From NCBI GenBank assembly GCA_017541025.1, contig JAFXZY010000068.1, positions 1 to 54,990 of the forward strand: a DNA stretch of 54,990 bases, written 5' to 3'. Positions 8,720 to 17,713 of this stretch are shown one piece after another. Within the stretch, counting starts at the first letter, position 1, and each line of letters starts with the position of its first letter. The notes under the pieces are model-generated. The model saw nothing but the letters and a program-made list of their open reading frames with translations, ran no database searches and was not told the DNA's origin. A program made the position numbers and the translations under genes. The DNA is from Bacteroidaceae bacterium (GTDB taxonomy: Bacteria > Bacteroidota > Bacteroidia > Bacteroidales > Bacteroidaceae).

Positions 8720-10177
8720 ATGAAACGCTTTCTATTGATAATGATGACCCTATCTGCCCTCTGCGCTAAGGCACAGGAGGAGATGATTACGGAAGCGGCA
8801 AAAAAAGATACGATAAGGCTGCTGACAATAGGCAACAGCTTCTCTCAAGATGCTGTGGAGCAATATCTGTATGAGTTGGCCAAAGAGGCAGGCATACACA
8901 TGATAATAGGTAATGCGTACAAGGGCGGACAAAGTTTGGAACAGCATTGGACTGACCTAACGCAGGAGCATGATGTTTATGAATACCGCAAGGTGGTGAA
9001 TGGCATCAGAACTAACACGCCTCATGCTCTGTTACCACCTATTATAAAAGATGAACAGTGGGATTTTATCAGTTTTCAGCAAGCCAGCCATTACAGCGGT
9101 CTGACAACCACGTATGAACCATTCCTGTCGCAACTTATCCAATACACCGACAGTATTAAGACAGGGCAGGATGTTCGCTACGGTTGGCACATGACGTGGG
9201 CTTATTCTAAGGACTCAAACCATGGGGGCTTTGCCAATTACAGCAGACAGCAGGATGTGATGTACGACAGCATCCGCTACGCCGTCCAATGGACGCAGAT
9301 TCTGCATCCGGAGTTCTCGTTTAACGTTCCTTGCGGCACAGCCATCCAAAATGCACGTACCACTTATCTGGGCGACAACATGGACCGAGACGGCTATCAC
9401 CTAGACCTGAAAATAGGAAGGTACACAGCAGCCTGCACGTGGTTGGAAACGATTACCGGCATTTCACCTGTTGGTCTGAACTATCGACCAGAAGGTGTGG
9501 ATTACGCTGCAGCACATGCTTGTCAGGTGGCCGCTCACGCCGCTGTTATGAATCCGTTTGTGGTAACCAATCTCAGCAATGAGGGATTCTTGGCGCAAAA
9601 CGATATAGTGCCAACAGGTCTTATAAAACTTAACTTTGCCGAAAAGGTGTACGAAGGCAGCGACTGGAACACCATCACGCCCGCTATGCGCACCTTTACC
9701 TGGATTACAGATGCTAACAACAATGTAACTGGCATTACACTGACAAGTTCAAATGCTTTTTTAGGCACTAACACCAACGGGCCTACCTATACAACAACCA
9801 ATATGCTGATGCCTGCAGAGGTTTCACGTTCATGTATGTGGGGATTTGCTGCAGAGAGTTTCGGAAATCAAAAACCTAAGGTTTCATGTACTCTGACCCT
9901 TGGACATCTGAATCCCGAACTAAGGTATGATTTTAACTTTTTTGCTTCGAGACAGGATTGTCAGGATTGGCGAGAAACAGAGTTTACCGTTCAGGGTGAC
10001 AAACAATATAAAGATGGAGTGGAGGCAGCTAACAATACAAGCCACACTGCCCATATAAAAAATGTAAAGCCAACGGCAGACGGAAAAATAATTCTGTATG
10101 TGGCTCCTGGCAAAAGAAACAACAACAAAAACCGCTTCTATTACTTGAATGCAATAACAATAAAAGCTCATAAATAA
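8720..10177 (+). CDS. Secreted DUF4886-like protein (SGNH-hydrolase-like)
   Basis: A 485-residue exported protein if translation starts at the ATG at 8720, which gives a clean signal peptide MKRFLLIMMTLSALCAKAQ; the longer frame from 8618 would begin upstream of the promoter. The mature N-terminal half begins with TIRLLTIGNSFSQDAVEQYL, followed by a GGQSLEQHW motif and QASHYSG, matching what I know of DUF4886. That domain resembles SGNH esterases, with GNSFS as the serine block and a glycine- and histidine-containing follow-up. The C-terminal 200 residues (from about NEGFLAQNDI) are beta-rich and could be a binding domain. The substrate is unknown; deacetylation of a carbohydrate is a guess from the fold. 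The next gene starts 2 nt after its stop, so the two are probably co-transcribed. Confidence 0.85.
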   Translation: MKRFLLIMMTLSALCAKAQEEMITEAAKKDTIRLLTIGNSFSQDAVEQYLYELAKEAGIHMIIGNAYKGGQSLEQHWTDLTQEHDVYEYRKVVNGIRTNTPHALLPPIIKDEQWDFISFQQASHYSGLTTTYEPFLSQLIQYTDSIKTGQDVRYGWHMTWAYSKDSNHGGFANYSRQQDVMYDSIRYAVQWTQILHPEFSFNVPCGTAIQNARTTYLGDNMDRDGYHLDLKIGRYTAACTWLETITGISPVGLNYRPEGVDYAAAHACQVAAHAAVMNPFVVTNLSNEGFLAQNDIVPTGLIKLNFAEKVYEGSDWNTITPAMRTFTWITDANNNVTGITLTSSNAFLGTNTNGPTYTTTNMLMPAEVSRSCMWGFAAESFGNQKPKVSCTLTLGHLNPELRYDFNFFASRQDCQDWRETEFTVQGDKQYKDGVEAANNTSHTAHIKNVKPTADGKIILYVAPGKRNNNKNRFYYLNAITIKAHK

Positions 10178-10179
10178 TT

Positions 10180-10665
10180 ATGGAACAACAAAAACAAATT
10201 CAGATTCAGTTCCGACTGACTGATGTACAGGAACTACAGTTTGTAAACCTCTCTAAACAATGGCCTGAGGGCGAACTCCAGGTAAATAACCAATTGCAGT
10301 TTAACTGCGAAACAGAAAAGCGTATAGTCAGATGCGTTACAAACTTTGAATATAAAAAGAACGACATTACACAACTAATCTTAGGTGTGCAGACTGTATT
10401 TGAGTTTGCTCGCGAAGGATGGAGTGCTATGTATGACCTGAATGGTGACCAATGGATTCTGCCCGTAGGATTGGTTCAGCACATTGCCGATATGACCATT
10501 GGGGCTGCCCGTGGCATACTAGCCATTCGCTCAGAAGAGGCTGGTCTGCCCAAACAAATTCTTCCCCTTATCAACCCAGGGCAGATACTAAAAAGCAATA
10601 TCAGTTTCAAAAGAAAACAACAAGTTCAGGCAATACCCACAGGCAATTCTGGCGGAAATGCATAA
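10180..10665 (+). CDS. Conserved hypothetical protein, possibly SecB-like
   Basis: A 161-residue cytoplasmic protein without signal peptide or membrane segment. It starts MEQQKQIQIQFRLTDVQELQ, has alternating beta-type segments, and then a GAARGILAIRSEEAGLPKQI stretch followed by LPLINPGQIL. The ARGIL...LP-INP pattern recalls small Bacteroidetes proteins with a SecB-type fold, but I cannot confirm the family. It begins 2 nt after the DUF4886-like gene and is probably translated with it, so it may help handle that exported protein; this is inference from position only. Confidence 0.75.
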   Translation: MEQQKQIQIQFRLTDVQELQFVNLSKQWPEGELQVNNQLQFNCETEKRIVRCVTNFEYKKNDITQLILGVQTVFEFAREGWSAMYDLNGDQWILPVGLVQHIADMTIGAARGILAIRSEEAGLPKQILPLINPGQILKSNISFKRKQQVQAIPTGNSGGNA

Positions 10666-10764
10666 AAATAAGAAAAAGAGTATTTAGCCCATTTCGTCAG
10701 CAAAAAAGCAGTGTTCGTCGAATTAATTTTCCCGTTGCGGAATATAGTCATATTTTTGCCATGT

Positions 10765-10836
10765 GCAAACAAGCGATGCATGACCATAGCTTGAAAAATC
10801 TAATGCAGAGGGCTGTAATTTTTTACAGCCCTTTTA
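10765..10836 (+). ncRNA. Candidate small RNA (orphan promoter plus terminator)
   Basis: TTTC, 19 nt, then TATTTTTG (10751-10758) forms a fair Bacteroidetes promoter with no gene behind it. A strong terminator follows at 10810-10836. The transcript would be about 70 nt. No known RNA family was recognised, and the terminator might simply serve the upstream operon. Confidence 0.3.
10810..10836 (+). terminator. Rho-independent terminator upstream of tRNA-Arg
   Basis: GGGCTGTAA (10810-10818), loop TTTT, TTACAGCCC (10823-10831), followed by TTTTATT. A perfect 9-bp stem. It ends either the DUF4886-like operon or the candidate small RNA. Confidence 0.85.
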
Positions 10837-10884
10837 TTGTGTATTTTGGGAAATAATCGTAACTTTGCACCCAATTAATGAAAT

Positions 10885-10956
10885 GCCCCTGTAGTTCAAT
10901 GGATAGAACAACGGTTTCCTAAACCGTCGATCCGGGTTCGATTCCCGGCGGGGGTA
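10885..10956 (+). tRNA. tRNA-Arg(CCT)
   Basis: Acceptor GCCCCTG (10885-10891) pairs with CGGGGGT (10949-10955) with two G-U pairs, and the discriminator base is A. Anticodon stem ACGGT/ACCGT encloses the loop TTCCTAA with anticodon CCT, reading AGG. The T arm is CCGGG-TTCGATT-CCCGG. CCA is not encoded. A TAACTTTG box (10860-10867) just upstream is a likely promoter element. Confidence 0.95.
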
Positions 10957-11047
10957 CTTTTTTAGTTTAGAGTTGAGAGTTTAGAGTTGTTAATTGTGAG
11001 TTAGATCGGTATTAGTGAAAATTTAGAATCATTAATTAATATAAATC

Positions 11048-12883
11048 ATGGAGATTAAGGAAAAAGAATCTGTAGTTGTAAGATTCTCGGGCGACTCGGG
11101 CGATGGCATGCAGTTGGCCGGCAATATTTTCTCTACAGTTTCTGCTACCGTAGGTAACAGCATCAGTACATTCCCCGACTATCCTGCTGACATACGTGCC
11201 CCGCAGGGTTCGCTGACGGGTGTGAGTGGTTTTCAGGTTCATATTGGAGCAGGGCAGGTTTTCACTCCTGGTGACCAATGTGACGTATTGGTGGCTATGA
11301 ATGCCGCTGCATTGAAAACCCAATACAAATTTGCAAAACCAGACGCTGCCATTATTATCGACACTGACAGTTTTGGCCCTAAGGATTTGGAGAAGGCTCA
11401 GTTTAAGACAGAAGATTATCTGGGTGAAATGGGCATAGACCCCGACCGCGTAATAGCTTGCCCCCTGACCACTATGGTTAAGGATTGTCTGGCTGATACA
11501 GGTATGGACGTAAAGAGCATGCTGAAGTGTCGCAACATGTTTGCGTTAGGTTTGGTATGCTGGCTCTTCGACCGCGACTTGGATATTGCCTTTAATTTCC
11601 TGAAGGAGAAATTTGCCAAGAAGCCTGGTGTTGCCGAGGCTAACATTAAGGTTATTCAGGCCGGATACGACTACGGACACAATACACATAGCAGCGTAGC
11701 TAACGTCTATCGGATTGAGACAAAGAATAAAGTACCCGGACGCTATATGGACATCACGGGTAACAAGGCTACTGCATACGGCTTTATCGCTGCTGCTGAA
11801 AAGGCAGGCCTTAAGCTCTATCTGGGCTCCTACCCCATCACTCCTGCTACAGACGTGCTACATGAACTCTCCAAGCACAAGAGCTTGGGGGTAACAACCG
11901 TTCAGTGTGAGGACGAAATAAGCGGATGTGCTTCTGCCTTAGGTGCTTCGTTTGCCGGTGCACTGGCAGTAACAAGTACCAGTGGCCCAGGCATCTGTCT
12001 GAAGAGCGAGGCGATGAATCTGGCAGTCATCATGGAGCTGCCTCTGGTAGTGTTGGACGTACAGCGTGGCGGTCCTGCTACGGGTCTTCCTACCAAGAGC
12101 GAGCAGACAGACCTTCTACAGGCTCTCTTTGGCCGTAACGGCGAAAGTCCCATGCCTGTAATTGCTGCTGCCAGCCCCACCGACTGTTTCGATGCAGCTT
12201 ATGCAGCCTGTAAAATGGCGTTAGAGCACATGACTCCCGTTATCCTGATGACGGATGCTTTCGTCGCAAACGGCTCTGGTGCATTCAAACTGCCCAACCT
12301 GGCTGAATATCCTGCCATCAACCCTCCATACGTTCCCGAGGAACTGAAAGGTACTTGGACACCCTATATGCGTGCCGAGAACGGTACTCGCTATTGGGCG
12401 GTACCAGGCCGTCAGGGATTTGAGCATATCTTAGGCGGACTGGAGAAAGACGACAAGACGGGTGCTATCAGTACGAACCCTGAGAACCACGATCTGATGA
12501 CCCGTAAGCGTCAGGCTAAGATAGATGCCATACCTGTTCCCGACCTTGAGGTACTGGGCGACAAGGATGATGCAGAACTGCTGATTGTAGGCTTTGGCGG
12601 TACATTCGGTCATTTACATGCTGCAATGGACGAGATGCGTGCTGCTGGCAAAAAGGTGGCTCAGGCTCACTTTAAGTTCATCAATCCTCTGCCTAAGAAT
12701 ACAGCCGATGTGCTGAAGAAATATCCCAAGGTTGTTGTGGCCGAGCAGAATATGGGTCAGTTGGCAGGCTGGCTGCGCATGAAGGTGGACGGCTTTGTTC
12801 CTGCCCAGTTCAATCAGGTGAAGGGACAGCCCTTCGTGGTTGCTGAACTGGTTGAGAACTTCACACAGTTGTTGAACAAATAA
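11048..12883 (+). CDS. korA: 2-oxoacid:ferredoxin oxidoreductase, alpha subunit (gamma-alpha fusion)
   Basis: A 611-residue subunit of the enzyme that interconverts 2-oxoglutarate (or a related 2-oxoacid) plus CoA with succinyl-CoA, CO2 and reduced ferredoxin. The N-terminal gamma domain (about 1-190) starts with VVVRFSGDSGDGMQLAGNIF and contains the PDYPADIRAPQGSLTGVSGF stretch. The alpha domain follows with LYLGSYPITPATDVLHELSK and the conserved GGPATGLPTKSEQTDLLQAL segment near the thiamine diphosphate site. Length and domain order are those of the fused KorA type. korB starts 17 nt downstream, so the two form an operon. No ferredoxin-like delta subunit is adjacent, which is normal for this two-subunit type. 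2-oxoglutarate is the likeliest substrate, but 2-oxoisovalerate cannot be excluded. Confidence 0.93.
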   Translation: MEIKEKESVVVRFSGDSGDGMQLAGNIFSTVSATVGNSISTFPDYPADIRAPQGSLTGVSGFQVHIGAGQVFTPGDQCDVLVAMNAAALKTQYKFAKPDAAIIIDTDSFGPKDLEKAQFKTEDYLGEMGIDPDRVIACPLTTMVKDCLADTGMDVKSMLKCRNMFALGLVCWLFDRDLDIAFNFLKEKFAKKPGVAEANIKVIQAGYDYGHNTHSSVANVYRIETKNKVPGRYMDITGNKATAYGFIAAAEKAGLKLYLGSYPITPATDVLHELSKHKSLGVTTVQCEDEISGCASALGASFAGALAVTSTSGPGICLKSEAMNLAVIMELPLVVLDVQRGGPATGLPTKSEQTDLLQALFGRNGESPMPVIAAASPTDCFDAAYAACKMALEHMTPVILMTDAFVANGSGAFKLPNLAEYPAINPPYVPEELKGTWTPYMRAENGTRYWAVPGRQGFEHILGGLEKDDKTGAISTNPENHDLMTRKRQAKIDAIPVPDLEVLGDKDDAELLIVGFGGTFGHLHAAMDEMRAAGKKVAQAHFKFINPLPKNTADVLKKYPKVVVAEQNMGQLAGWLRMKVDGFVPAQFNQVKGQPFVVAELVENFTQLLNK

Positions 12884-12899
12884 AGAAAGGACATACATT

Positions 12900-13892
12900 A
12901 TGGCATATACTCAGAATGATTTCAAGAAAGGACAGCCACGTTGGTGTCCTGGATGTGGCGACCACTTCTTCCTAGCTTCACTGCACAGAGCAATGGCAGA
13001 GATAGGCGTTGACCCCTGGAATACTGCCGTTATATCCGGTATCGGTTGCTCTAGCCGTCTGCCCCATTATATGGCTACATACGGTATGAATACCATTCAT
13101 GGCCGTGCTGCCGCCATTGCAACTGGTGCTAAAGTTGCCAATCCGAACCTGACCGTATGGCAGGTAAGCGGTGACGGTGACGGTCTGGCCATCGGCGGTA
13201 ATCACTTTATACATGCAAACCGCAGAAACATCAACCTGAATATGATTCTGCTGAACAACCGTATTTACGGATTGACGAAAGGCCAGTACAGCCCCACCAG
13301 CCCCAGAGGTTTCGTCAGCAAATCATCTCCCTATGGAACTGTAGAGGATCCGTTCCGTCCTGCAGAACTTTGTTTTGGCGCCAGAGGCCATTTCTTTGCC
13401 CGTGCTGTTGCAACAGATGCTCCAGGCACAATCGAGGTGCTAAAGGCAGCATACGAACACAAGGGAGCCAGCGTATGCGAGATTCTGCAGAACTGTGTTA
13501 TCTTTAACAATGGTACACACGATGCAGTATATGATAAGGCCGGCAGAGCCAAGAACGCCATCTACCTGAAGCATGGCGAGAAGATGCTCTTCGGCGAGAA
13601 CAATGAATATGGTATTGTTCAGGATGGCTTCGGCGTTAAGGCGGTGAAGTTAGGCGAAGACGGCTATACAGAAGCAGACGTACTGATTCACGATGCAAAG
13701 TGTGAAGATAACACATTGCAGCTGAAGTTGGCTGAAATGGAATGGCCCGTTGCCTTAGGTGTGATCCGTGATGTAGAGGCTCCTACCTATGACGACAGCG
13801 TTACAGCTCAAATAGAAGAGGTAAAGGCTCAGAAGAAGTATCACAACTTTGCTGAACTGTTGGAGACAAACGACATCTGGGAGGTTAAATAA
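12900..13892 (+). CDS. korB: 2-oxoacid:ferredoxin oxidoreductase, beta subunit
   Basis: The 330-residue partner of KorA. It binds thiamine diphosphate through the motif GDGDGLAIGGNHFIHANRRN followed by NMILLNN, and very probably one 4Fe-4S cluster through WCPGCGDH near residue 15, GIGCSS near residue 50 and LQNC near residue 198. The GLTKGQYSPTS segment after the thiamine motif is typical of this family. Together with KorA it supplies a ferredoxin-linked route between 2-oxoglutarate and succinyl-CoA, as in anaerobic Bacteroidales. A perfect palindromic terminator follows 7 nt after the stop. Confidence 0.94.
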   Translation: MAYTQNDFKKGQPRWCPGCGDHFFLASLHRAMAEIGVDPWNTAVISGIGCSSRLPHYMATYGMNTIHGRAAAIATGAKVANPNLTVWQVSGDGDGLAIGGNHFIHANRRNINLNMILLNNRIYGLTKGQYSPTSPRGFVSKSSPYGTVEDPFRPAELCFGARGHFFARAVATDAPGTIEVLKAAYEHKGASVCEILQNCVIFNNGTHDAVYDKAGRAKNAIYLKHGEKMLFGENNEYGIVQDGFGVKAVKLGEDGYTEADVLIHDAKCEDNTLQLKLAEMEWPVALGVIRDVEAPTYDDSVTAQIEEVKAQKKYHNFAELLETNDIWEVK

Positions 13893-13899
13893 AGAAAGA

Positions 13900-13937
13900 A
13901 ACAAATCCCCCCGCGGACGTCCGCGGGGGGATTTGTT
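13900..13937. terminator. Bidirectional terminator, perfect 38-bp palindrome
   Basis: Two 19-bp arms meet at a central ACGT with no unpaired base: AACAAATCCCCCCGCGGAC and its exact complement. It lies between the stop of korB (13,892) and the convergent stop at 13,939, so it can end both transcripts. Confidence 0.9.
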
Positions 13938-13938
13938 A

Positions 13939-14973
13939 TTAAAACAGGCGATATGAGAACGTAATACCTAAAACAGGCCAACACTTAAATTTCTTTATAG
14001 TAGAAACCATATCACCTACTTTGCCAGGTATGTCAGTTACATCACGGGTAAGATCTATACGCTGTGGAGTTTGCTCTACCCAACCGTCACCAGTTTCGAG
14101 AAACTTATCCATATCCCATGAAATCATGTCGTAATCGTCGGACGTATTTACATGGTATACATTATCTACGTATACATGAGGTGAACCTCCTAAAAACATC
14201 ACACCGGCATCGACATCCATTCTCCACTTGCCGTTCTTGGAAAGAAACGTATTATATCCAAGACCCAAATAAGGACGGAATTTACTTATTGTCATCTCTG
14301 CCTCTGCCTGATTATAACGGTTAGGGACCATTATGGCCTTACTGCCATCAGCAAAAGTTCCCATAGGAGCACCCATCATACGAGCCTCAATCAAATGATC
14401 GCTCAAACCTCCGACATCAAGGCTATGATACTTACCGTTGGAATCTTCATAACGAAATAACGGTTCTCCCTTGCATGCCTTGATATACATATTGTTGTAC
14501 ATATTGATACCAACAAGTGTTGCACAATCAGTAGGGTCATTAACGGCTTCACCAATAGCGGAGGGACCAGCAAAGAAACCAAGAGTTAAACTCCAGTGCT
14601 TATTATTCTTGAAAGGCATAACATCAATGAGAAACTTAAACTGAGTCCAAGTTGGGGACATCTTCATATCAATATTGTCTTTCATCGGCTCTCCCGTGAC
14701 GTACGACATCATATCCTTCATACGACGAAACTTGTCCTCAGATACGTTTCCCGTGAAATCTACTTTGAAATTGCTGTTGATATTAAATTTTGGCATATAG
14801 GTAAAACCTGCTCGAACACGCACATAGTCACCCACAGGCAAAGCAATATCAGCACCAATACCTGTACTAGATACATTGACACCCAAGTTCATGTGATTGA
14901 AATAATCCTGAGCGGATGCGCCAAGCGTTATAGAAAGCCCCAATAATACAAGCAGCTTTTTAAACTTCATCAT
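13939..14973 (-). CDS. Outer-membrane beta-barrel-like protein, family not recognised
   Basis: A 344-residue exported protein. Signal peptide MMKFKKLLVLLGLSITLGASA. The mature part has alternating hydrophobic and polar strands, for example MNLGVNVSSTGIGADIALPV and VRVRAGFTYMPKFNI, and ends GITFSYRLF; a terminal aromatic residue is a usual recognition signal for outer-membrane barrel assembly. I do not recognise the family. It starts 16 nt after the stop of the InlB-repeat gene, so the two should share a transcript. A structural role beside the neighbouring OmpA and repeat proteins is possible but unproven. Confidence 0.85.
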   Translation of the reverse strand: MMKFKKLLVLLGLSITLGASAQDYFNHMNLGVNVSSTGIGADIALPVGDYVRVRAGFTYMPKFNINSNFKVDFTGNVSEDKFRRMKDMMSYVTGEPMKDNIDMKMSPTWTQFKFLIDVMPFKNNKHWSLTLGFFAGPSAIGEAVNDPTDCATLVGINMYNNMYIKACKGEPLFRYEDSNGKYHSLDVGGLSDHLIEARMMGAPMGTFADGSKAIMVPNRYNQAEAEMTISKFRPYLGLGYNTFLSKNGKWRMDVDAGVMFLGGSPHVYVDNVYHVNTSDDYDMISWDMDKFLETGDGWVEQTPQRIDLTRDVTDIPGKVGDMVSTIKKFKCWPVLGITFSYRLF

Positions 14974-14989
14974 ATCTTATTAGCGAAAA

Positions 14990-17632
14990 TTACTTCCTTA
15001 ATACCTTCTTGCCATTGATAATATATATGCCCTTTGCTTTCATAGCAGAAACTCGTTTACCTGAAAGATCAAACGACATCTTGCCATTCTTTTCTTCGGC
15101 AGACAATGCTGTAAGGCGATCTACGATATCCTGAGGACAGGTATATATTATATCCTTTGCAGGCATTGAAGTATATCTTGTCCCCTGCCAGTCGGCATCT
15201 GTTATCTCAATTTCACCCGAACGATAAGAGTAGGCAGGAATAGGTTCACCGTAAGCCACCTCCTGCTGATATACCAGTTTACCGTCAACGTAATAACTTA
15301 CCTTGTAGATATTGGCCTTGAACTTGGCATAAACAGTCAGATTGGACGCAGGCATAGTAGATGGTAACTTATCCCATCCCAAGAAGGTATAGCCAGTCTT
15401 TGCGGGAGCTAATACCTCGGGAATAGGATCACCACAAGCAACGGTAACCTTCTTGTATTGTGAATTGTCGACCATGTAGGTAATGGTGTAGTCGTTACCC
15501 TTGAATGTTCCATAAATATTCACATCGTGTCCAGGCATAGTTGCAGGAACTTCATCCCAGCCAGAGAACGTATATCCGTTTATAGCAGATGGAGTACGAG
15601 TATAAGGTGTAATAGCTTGTCCAAATTTATAATCACGTGAAAAATACACATAATCCTTATATCCGGCACCATTTATGACATATTGAAGTTTATAAGTTCC
15701 AATGGTAAATGTCCCCGTTACGGTGATATCGTTGGCCGGCATGGTTTCTGGCAGTTGACTCCATCCACTAAAATTATATCCTTCTTTTTCAGGGTAGACA
15801 ATCGGGGTAACAACAGTCCCATATGGAACCCCAACTACCTGATACGTCTCACCATCCACCACATAGGTTACATTATATATATTGGGTTCGTAAACTGCCT
15901 TTACAGTCAGGTTACCTGCAGTCATAGCTGAAGGTAAACCCTCCCATTCCTTAAAATGATATCCCTCACGTGCTGGAGCTGTGGGAGGTGTTATTGTCTG
16001 TCCACATGGAACCTGCTGCTCATCAAATAACTGACCGTCAATCATATACTTTATGGTATATACGAGAGGCGTGTAACTTCCCGTTATGGTTACATCATGT
16101 CCAGGCATAGTCTCTGGTATGGTGCTCCATCCATTGAAAGTGTATCCGTCGCGAGAAGGATTACCAAGTGGAGTGATTGCATCTCCGTATGTGTAAGTCT
16201 CCGTCTGATATTCCTCGCCATCAATAACGTAAATAAGCTTGTATGTTCCTATTGTAAAGTAACCAGAAACGGTAATGTCATGGTTAGGCATAGTGTCAGG
16301 AAGACCGTTCCAACCACTGAATACATATCCCTCTTTGGTAACTACCAAAGGAGATATGATGCTTCCGCAAGGAACCGTGACAACCTTGTAGACTTCGCCC
16401 TCAAGCTCATAGGTAATATTATAATTGATACCCGTGAAAGAACCTGTTACTGTAATATCGTGGTCTGGCATAGTGGCAGGAAGACCACTCCATCCACTGA
16501 AAATATAGCCTTCACGAGTGGGGTTATCAGCATTTATAGGCTGACCAAACTTCAACTGCTCTGTCTTATAGACTTGGCCGTCTATAAGATAGGTAATGGT
16601 ATAATCCTGATTGGCTTTTATCTCATTGTACTCTTCCACAGTAATGACTGTTAGCTCATTAGGACCTTCTGACGGCAAAGACAAATACGATGTATTAGCA
16701 GGCAAATAATACGTACCTTCTATCTGTTTCAAATACTGTGTACTTTTTACAAAACCCAACTTGCCTTCACTGGTTAAACCAAGCATACGCATTTTGCTTT
16801 GATTATAAACTGTAACGGCGTTTGCAGACTTGATCCTGCGATCATAATTGCAGAATAATACTCCCTTCATTTGATTTGAAGGAGGAGTGGCAGAGGACTC
16901 AACCAGATCAAGTCGGTTGTCTGACGGACTATTAGACGAGCACTCTACTAATACCGGAGTAAGCGAAGGAACTACGCCGGTAATTTCGTTTAACACAGCA
17001 TACCCCAAATCCAAATCACACACCCCTATCGTATATACTTTAATTCCAGTAGAGGCGGGTTTGAAGGGAAAAGCTGCATATAACGGATAGTAGTACTTTC
17101 CATTAACAGAAAAAAGAGGAGTAATACCAAAATAGTTTTCGTTGCTACTATTTACTGGATGAATAAGCCAATTCCTATATGGAGAAGATCTATTGGTACC
17201 AACAACTCCATTTGGGAAATCTCTGTTTGTCTCCTCATCGTCCAGATACTTTGTAACACCGGATTCTGATGCACTTACTGTATAAGTGCCAGCAAAAGCA
17301 CCAGAAGAATAATATTTGAGATCTACATACCTATTCACAAGCTGATGGATACCAACGCCTTGACCTTGAATATCAATCTGAGAGCCGTATTGCGCAATAT
17401 AAAGAATACACGATGGGTCAGAGATTGTTTTCTCTTGTCCCTTATACAACTGTAATGCTCCAAAGTCGCCGACATCTCGTGCCATATCGTATGACCCAGT
17501 GTTATCCGTAAGGTAGAGATAACGTTGGGTTCCATAATTTTGAACACGATAAAAGCCTGCACCATTGAACTGTGCAGATACATTAGATATCAGCACAGTT
17601 ATAAACCCGAACAAGAAAAAAAAACGTTTCAT
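14990..17632 (-). CDS. Secreted InlB B-repeat (Listeria-Bacteroides repeat) protein with T9SS-like tail
   Basis: An 880-residue surface protein. Signal peptide MKRFFFLFGFITVLISNVSA. Residues up to about 340 form a unique N-terminal domain with lectin-like strands (GFYRVQNYGTQRYLYLTDNT). From about 340 to 830 there are eight tandem repeats of 60-70 residues, each with a Y-x-V/I-DG start, a G-x-x-I/V-x-P middle and a GYxFxGWxxLPxTMPxxDIT end, the Flg_new / InlB B-repeat pattern. The last repeat is degenerate. The C-terminus (LSGKRVSAMKAKGIYIINGK) is a T9SS-style tail like that of the 2,289-residue protein. Such repeats are usually stalks or adhesion modules. A terminator hairpin sits only a few bases upstream of its start, so it may depend on read-through from ompA. 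The number of repeats may vary between strains. Confidence 0.92.
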   Translation of the reverse strand: MKRFFFLFGFITVLISNVSAQFNGAGFYRVQNYGTQRYLYLTDNTGSYDMARDVGDFGALQLYKGQEKTISDPSCILYIAQYGSQIDIQGQGVGIHQLVNRYVDLKYYSSGAFAGTYTVSASESGVTKYLDDEETNRDFPNGVVGTNRSSPYRNWLIHPVNSSNENYFGITPLFSVNGKYYYPLYAAFPFKPASTGIKVYTIGVCDLDLGYAVLNEITGVVPSLTPVLVECSSNSPSDNRLDLVESSATPPSNQMKGVLFCNYDRRIKSANAVTVYNQSKMRMLGLTSEGKLGFVKSTQYLKQIEGTYYLPANTSYLSLPSEGPNELTVITVEEYNEIKANQDYTITYLIDGQVYKTEQLKFGQPINADNPTREGYIFSGWSGLPATMPDHDITVTGSFTGINYNITYELEGEVYKVVTVPCGSIISPLVVTKEGYVFSGWNGLPDTMPNHDITVSGYFTIGTYKLIYVIDGEEYQTETYTYGDAITPLGNPSRDGYTFNGWSTIPETMPGHDVTITGSYTPLVYTIKYMIDGQLFDEQQVPCGQTITPPTAPAREGYHFKEWEGLPSAMTAGNLTVKAVYEPNIYNVTYVVDGETYQVVGVPYGTVVTPIVYPEKEGYNFSGWSQLPETMPANDITVTGTFTIGTYKLQYVINGAGYKDYVYFSRDYKFGQAITPYTRTPSAINGYTFSGWDEVPATMPGHDVNIYGTFKGNDYTITYMVDNSQYKKVTVACGDPIPEVLAPAKTGYTFLGWDKLPSTMPASNLTVYAKFKANIYKVSYYVDGKLVYQQEVAYGEPIPAYSYRSGEIEITDADWQGTRYTSMPAKDIIYTCPQDIVDRLTALSAEEKNGKMSFDLSGKRVSAMKAKGIYIINGKKVLRK

Positions 17633-17635
17633 ATA

Positions 17636-17687
17636 TAAAAAAGCTAACCATCCTTGCTCCTTAGTAGTCCAAAGAGCAAGGACGGTT
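17636..17687 (-). terminator. Terminator or attenuator between the OmpA and InlB-repeat genes
   Basis: On the reverse strand AACCGTCCTTGCTC, a 14-nt loop, GAGCAAGGATGGTT, then AGCTTTTTTAT. The T run reaches to within 3 nt of the ATG at 17,632, so there is no room for a separate downstream promoter. Confidence 0.75.
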
Positions 17688-17713
17688 TATTAAAAGTTTA
17701 TACCATTATCCGA

